Of a DNA stretch of 64,000 bases, positions 60,415 to 64,000 are shown in pieces. The stretch comes from Mesonia phycicola (GTDB taxonomy: Bacteria; Bacteroidota; Bacteroidia; Flavobacteriales; Flavobacteriaceae): the NCBI RefSeq assembly GCF_900141885.1, contig NZ_FQYY01000006.1:186001-250000 (forward strand), given 5' to 3'. Within the stretch, counting starts at the first letter, position 1, and every line of letters begins with the position of its first letter. The position numbers and the translations under genes are program-made. The notes under the pieces were generated by a model. That model was not told the origin of the DNA. It saw only the letters and a program-made list of their open reading frames with translations, and ran no database searches.

Positions 60415-60975
60415 TTACACAATTTTATCTAAAGATGTTCTATTCCAATCTTGGTTATTTTTATAGGCACTCATGGTGAGGCCTGTTACGGTTTTAAATT
60501 GATTGGATAAATGATGGATAGAGTTATAATTTAGTTGATAGGCAATTTCAGAAAACGAAAGTTTATTCATCTGTATTAATTCTTTTACCTTTTCAATTTT
60601 TAGTTTAATAAAGAATTTCTCGATGGTTTGTGACTCTATTTTTTTAAAAGTTTTGCTTAAAACAGTATAATCTTTATGCAGGCTTTTGCTTAAGTAAGAA
60701 GATAGATTTTCTGTAGAATTGTGGTTTTCAACTAAAGAAATAAGTTCTGTTTTTATAGCTTCTGCAATTTGAATTTCTGGATCTTGAATTAATTCAAAAC
60801 CATTTTTTTCTAATTCTTTTTGAAACTCATTTTTATCAAAATTATCGTCTATATGAAGTACAACTTTGCCTAGCTGAATATTTTCTGCCATAGCATTACC
60901 AGCTTCGGCAATTTGTTTCACCACCATTTTACAGCGGTCACATACCATATTTTTAATGTAAAATTCTTGTTTCAT
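60415..60975 (-). CDS. Metal-sensing AraC-type regulator (HMA-like/HTH fusion)
   Basis: A 186-aa regulator. Residues 1-65 resemble a heavy-metal-associated ferredoxin-like fold with the CxxC pair C12/C15 (KNMVCDRCKMVVK) and strands GKVVLHIDD and KNGFELI. Residues about 85-186 form an AraC HTH: LSKTFKKIESQTIEKFFIKLKIEKVKEL, LSFSEIAYQLNYNSIHHLSNQFKTVTGLT. The fusion suggests direct sensing of copper or a related metal. It lies between the permease and copA genes, only 3 bp after the permease stop. Confidence 0.88.
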   Translation of the reverse strand: MKQEFYIKNMVCDRCKMVVKQIAEAGNAMAENIQLGKVVLHIDDNFDKNEFQKELEKNGFELIQDPEIQIAEAIKTELISLVENHNSTENLSSYLSKSLHKDYTVLSKTFKKIESQTIEKFFIKLKIEKVKELIQMNKLSFSEIAYQLNYNSIHHLSNQFKTVTGLTMSAYKNNQDWNRTSLDKIV

Positions 60976-60978
60976 TTT

Positions 60979-62202
60979 TTAGAAAAAGTATTTTACAGTC
61001 AATCCTCCTGCCAACCAAAGGTAACAGATAAATGCTGTATATTTTAAAATCGTTTCTAGTAATTCACTCTTTGGTGCCATTTCACTCATAGAGTAGTCTA
61101 TATCTTTCTTTTTAAAGAAGCCTAAGTAAATTAGGAAGCCAGAAATACCAAGAAAGCATAGGTTTAAAAACAGAGTATAATTAACTTTAAAATATTCTTG
61201 ATTTTGAATTTTAACTTGAGAGGGGTTGGGAAGAATACTAAATAAATCAAAAGTGTAATGTAATATTAATGAGGCGCCAATTAAAGCTGTAAATAATAGA
61301 AAAACTATAAATAAAGACATTTTCCATCCGTAATATTTTGCATTAATGCGTAATACCGGAAAAACTACTAAATCACTAAAGATAAATGCTATTACTCCTG
61401 CAAAACTAACCCCTTTACTAAATAATAATGCCGCTAGAGGAATGTTTCCCATAGAACCAATAAAAGTTAAAAATGCCGCTACGGGACCAACAATAGTATG
61501 CTCTAAAATTTCTATAAACGTAAAATCTGTATTTTCTGGACCACTATTTATAAATAAAGTTTGAAAAAAAGAGTCGGGTACAAAAGCGGCAACAATACCG
61601 GCAATAGTAAAACCAACGGTTACATCTTTCCAGACCATTTGCCATTCCATTTTATATTTTTTACCTACTCGTGCCCAACTTTCTTCTTTTTTTATCTGTT
61701 GTTTCCAATTTTTAGAATTGTTGGAGGTATCATTTTCTTCATTTTCTAACTTTTTGCGAGCATTTTCAATGAGTTTTTTCGGATTAATAATGCGTATTAA
61801 TGCCCAAGAAATAAGTATTAATAAAATTCCGCCAAGATATTCTCCTACAACAAATTGCCAACCTAAAAAGATAGAAATAATAATACCTAACTCTATCACT
61901 AGATTAGTAGAAGCTAAGAGAAATGCGATAGAAGAAACAAAACTAGCTCCTTTTTTAAATATAGATTTAGTAGAGGCAAGTGCAGCAAAACTGCACGAAC
62001 TGCTTATGAAACCAAAAAATGTACCTAACAGTATACTTTTGCCTTCATTTTTACCCATAGATTTTTGCATCCGTTTTTCGGTTACAAAAACTTGTATCAT
62101 ACTACTAATTATATACCCAAGGATAAAAGCCCATAATGCCATCCAGAAAAATCCGAGAGAGGTATTAGCTGCTTCACCCCATTGTTTAAAAAAGGAGTTC
62201 AT
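60979..62202 (-). CDS. Permease (ArsP/SO_0444-like metal efflux family)
   Basis: A polytopic membrane protein of 407 aa with about ten helices, typical of the DUF318/ArsP-type permeases. It carries FISSSCSFAALASTKSIFKKGASFVSSIAFLLAST with a Cys-containing polar motif in a re-entrant or membrane helix, and later a mirrored FIGSMGNIPLAALLFSKGVSFAGVIAFIFSDL, suggesting internal symmetry. Relatives are linked to arsenical, Cu or Zn efflux. In this operon a metal exporter role is likely; which ion is unknown. It is between the DUF3347 lipoprotein and the HMA-AraC regulator. Confidence 0.85.
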   Translation of the reverse strand: MNSFFKQWGEAANTSLGFFWMALWAFILGYIISSMIQVFVTEKRMQKSMGKNEGKSILLGTFFGFISSSCSFAALASTKSIFKKGASFVSSIAFLLASTNLVIELGIIISIFLGWQFVVGEYLGGILLILISWALIRIINPKKLIENARKKLENEENDTSNNSKNWKQQIKKEESWARVGKKYKMEWQMVWKDVTVGFTIAGIVAAFVPDSFFQTLFINSGPENTDFTFIEILEHTIVGPVAAFLTFIGSMGNIPLAALLFSKGVSFAGVIAFIFSDLVVFPVLRINAKYYGWKMSLFIVFLLFTALIGASLILHYTFDLFSILPNPSQVKIQNQEYFKVNYTLFLNLCFLGISGFLIYLGFFKKKDIDYSMSEMAPKSELLETILKYTAFICYLWLAGGLTVKYFF

Positions 62203-62213
62203 AATGTGTTTTT

Positions 62214-62750
62214 TTACTTAATAATATCTTGTACTTCTCCGCATTTTAGCATTTTATCTCCAAAATAAGGATTCATGATTTCTTTTTCTGAAGAAAACCA
62301 AAACGCACCTTTACCATCAAAAGCCATTGGGCAATATTGTTTGTAAAGTTTACCGCCAGTAATATTTTTTTCAAAGGCAGGAGCCAAATTGGTACTTAGC
62401 TGATAAAAAGCCTCTCTTTGGGCTTCAATATTCTCTTCGTTGTCTACTATAGTTTGCGCTATTTTTTTGTTTTCTTCTTCTTTTGTATCGTTAAACTTAA
62501 TTACTATTATCTCAGATATTTTTTTAGAAGCGTAACTGTCTTCGTTGGTTAATGCTTCTTTTAAATCTAGGTATAGTCTAGCAATTTCGTATTGTTTTTC
62601 AGAAGTAAAAGCAAGAGGTAAATTCTCTGTGTTTTCTTCTTTTTCTTCCACTTGTACCTTTTCTTCTTTATTTTCATCTGTCTTAGCTTCGTTTTTACAT
62701 GCAGTAAAACTTAGAGCGATAAGGCTTAAACATAAAATTGTTTTTTTCAT
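62214..62750 (-). CDS. DUF3347-type metal-cluster lipoprotein
   Basis: A 178-aa lipoprotein (lipobox FTAC, about Cys18) with a Lys/Glu-rich linker (residues 20-45) and a helical DUF3347-like domain ending QYCPMAFDGKGAFWFSSEKE and NPYFGDKMLKCGEVQDII. The CPM, W and CG pattern repeats the C-terminus of the CusB-like adaptor in the same cluster, so the module exists both as a free lipoprotein and as a fusion. Cys and Met point to soft-metal binding in the periplasm. The gene starts 3 bp after the TolC stop. Confidence 0.85.
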   Translation of the reverse strand: MKKTILCLSLIALSFTACKNEAKTDENKEEKVQVEEKEENTENLPLAFTSEKQYEIARLYLDLKEALTNEDSYASKKISEIIVIKFNDTKEEENKKIAQTIVDNEENIEAQREAFYQLSTNLAPAFEKNITGGKLYKQYCPMAFDGKGAFWFSSEKEIMNPYFGDKMLKCGEVQDIIK

Positions 62751-62753
62751 AAT

Positions 62754-64000
62754 TTAGTTACTTAAATAATTAATAATAGCAGTTTGTAAATAATAGTTTT
62801 TAATGGCTTCAATTTGTTTTAATTGAAACTTTAGTTGTAATTCTTGAATATCTAAAACATCTCTAAAATTAAGAGTACTGGTTTCATATTGTTTTAGTAA
62901 TATTTCTTCTGCATTTTTTGCTTGTGTTATATTTTTTTGTTGTGCATTATAACTAATTCTTGCAGAAATTCTTTGCTGTATAGCATCTTTTAATCTGGAG
63001 TCTAATTCATTTTTTCGGTTTTCTTTTTTTAATTTTAATTCTTCTTGTTGGATTTTTAATTGGCGGTTAGCAGATTTATATTGTTGATTAAAAATAGGAA
63101 TAGAAACAGAAACGGTTGGCATAAAAACATCTTTACCATTATCGTTAAAAGTTTCGTTTGGTAACTTTTGTACGGCAATATAATCTAAACCAAAACCAAT
63201 GTTTGGTAACGACTCTGCAGAGTTTAATTTTGTAGATTGTTTTATAGAAAGATAGAGCTGGTCATATTTTTCTAACTCTGGGTGTAATTCTAAATCATTC
63301 ATAGTTAAAAAAGGCTCTTCTTCTAAAATAGTAATAGAGTCTTCTACCATTATAGGTTGTTCTTCTTGGTTGAGTAGGTTGTTAAATTTACTTTCTGTAG
63401 CAAACTCATCACCCATTAGTAACTCTTTTTGTTCATTAATTTCATTTTGTCTAATTTGAAGTTTTAGTACATCTACTGCAGAAGCTTTATTTACTTCTAC
63501 TGCGTTTAAAGCTAAATCTTCATAAGTTTTTAGTAAGTCTATGTTTTGTTGTAGAATTTTTTGTTTTGTTTTTAGAGCGTATAGTTGGTAATAAGTTTGG
63601 GTAACCTGCATTGCTAATTGCCGTTTGGTAATAACAATATCTACATAAGCGGCATCTGCCAAAGAAGAACTATAATTTTCTCTAGCGGTAATAGTACCAA
63701 ACCAAGGCATCATTTGGTGAATAGAGACTTTTGCTTTTTGTGGTCCTGTTTTAGTTTCTGGTTCACTCACAAAATACCCTGCGCTAAATTCTGTATTAGG
63801 CAATGTATTTGCTTCGTTTATTTTTTCTTCTGCAACTTTATAGTTAAGCTCGACAGCTTTTACTTGCGGACTGTTTTCTATGGCTTGTTTAATGTAATTT
63901 TCTAATAATTGTGCATGTCCATAAAATCCACAAAATAGAGTTACTATTAGGCAAAATGCATATTTAAAATACGAGATTTTGAGTATATTTTTATATTGAA
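62754..64000 (-). CDS. TolC family outer-membrane efflux protein (partial)
   Basis: The frame is open to the right window edge, and the true start lies at or just beyond it: the last visible residues read YKNILKISYFKYAFC..., followed by a signal peptide ending YGHA|Q. The mature part shows the TolC-type helical hairpin pattern with two repeats: IKQAIENSPQVKAVELNYKVAEEKINEA, LKTYEDLALNAVEVNKASAVDVLKLQIRQNE and LKQYETSTLNFRDVLDIQELQLK. It should be the CusC-like channel of a tripartite metal efflux system with the CusB-like adaptor. The RND pump (CusA) is not in the window and is expected upstream, beyond 64000. Confidence 0.88.
   Translation of the reverse strand, partial: QYKNILKISYFKYAFCLIVTLFCGFYGHAQLLENYIKQAIENSPQVKAVELNYKVAEEKINEANTLPNTEFSAGYFVSEPETKTGPQKAKVSIHQMMPWFGTITARENYSSSLADAAYVDIVITKRQLAMQVTQTYYQLYALKTKQKILQQNIDLLKTYEDLALNAVEVNKASAVDVLKLQIRQNEINEQKELLMGDEFATESKFNNLLNQEEQPIMVEDSITILEEEPFLTMNDLELHPELEKYDQLYLSIKQSTKLNSAESLPNIGFGLDYIAVQKLPNETFNDNGKDVFMPTVSVSIPIFNQQYKSANRQLKIQQEELKLKKENRKNELDSRLKDAIQQRISARISYNAQQKNITQAKNAEEILLKQYETSTLNFRDVLDIQELQLKFQLKQIEAIKNYYLQTAIINYLSN

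Noticed and set aside
61718-62221. 167-codon open frame antisense to the permease gene
   Set aside because: It mirrors the membrane-helix codons of the permease; no independent evidence of coding.

Overview
The window is a stretch of chromosome from a flavobacterium (Bacteroidota, probably marine Flavobacteriaceae). The evidence is very low GC, dense gene packing, type IX secretion (T9SS) sorting tails, gliding lipoprotein GldI, Bacteroidota-only families (DUF5683, DUF5686, WbqC, long LepB), a TonB-dependent receptor, and promoters of the Bacteroidota -7 type TAnnTTTG. I see no rRNA, tRNA, CRISPR array, phage or insertion sequence, and no gene-free stretch longer than about 200 bp.

Layout. 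1-2408: two T9SS cargo genes, the first cut by the window edge. 2429-4976: glycosyltransferase, YbbR-like protein and CoaE in overlapping frames. 5035-7324: an RprX/RprY-like two-component system. 7373-8293: miaA. 8323-16213: a catabolic locus made of a LacI regulator and a divergent TonB receptor, GH63 hydrolase, Na+/solute symporter and glycerate kinase. 16342-22659: minus-strand housekeeping genes (ion channel, exonuclease/GIY-YIG, YggS, DUF1015, hydroxybutyryl-CoA dehydrogenase, Gfo/Idh oxidoreductase). 22816-24085: pcm and an outer-membrane barrel. 24159-28056: smpB, DUF5686 and an EEP hydrolase. 28243-33924: lipoproteins, CsbD, a cyclophilin-FKBP fusion, gldI and a DHH phosphoesterase. 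34050-36334: ndk, DUF721, lipocalin, recF. 36483-42713: TPR protein, ribH, small membrane protein, mutL, two rhomboids, EEP hydrolase. 42725-47947: parA-parB-DUF5683-dapB-lepB-wbqC. 48048-49946: SDR reductase and secreted aspartyl protease. 49994-54510: udk-ftsB-methylmalonyl-CoA mutase (two subunits). 54699-56072: sulfotransferase-like and HD proteins. 56177-64000: a copper/heavy-metal efflux cluster.

The most interesting system is 8323-16213. The hydrolase matches the mannosylglycerate/glucosylglycerate hydrolase branch of GH63, with both catalytic acids at the expected spacing. The last gene is a glycerate kinase, which handles the glycerate that such a hydrolase releases. With an outer-membrane receptor, an inner-membrane symporter, a LacI regulator and two LacI-type half-site operators in the divergent intergenic region, it reads as a complete uptake-to-glycolysis route for glucosylglycerate (a cyanobacterial osmolyte) or mannosylglycerate (digeneaside of red algae). 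The substrate is inferred, not shown.

The second notable system is the metal cluster, where a regulator fusing a CxxC metal-binding-like domain to an AraC HTH sits just upstream of copA, and the gap between them holds an 8-bp direct repeat abutting a -7 box.
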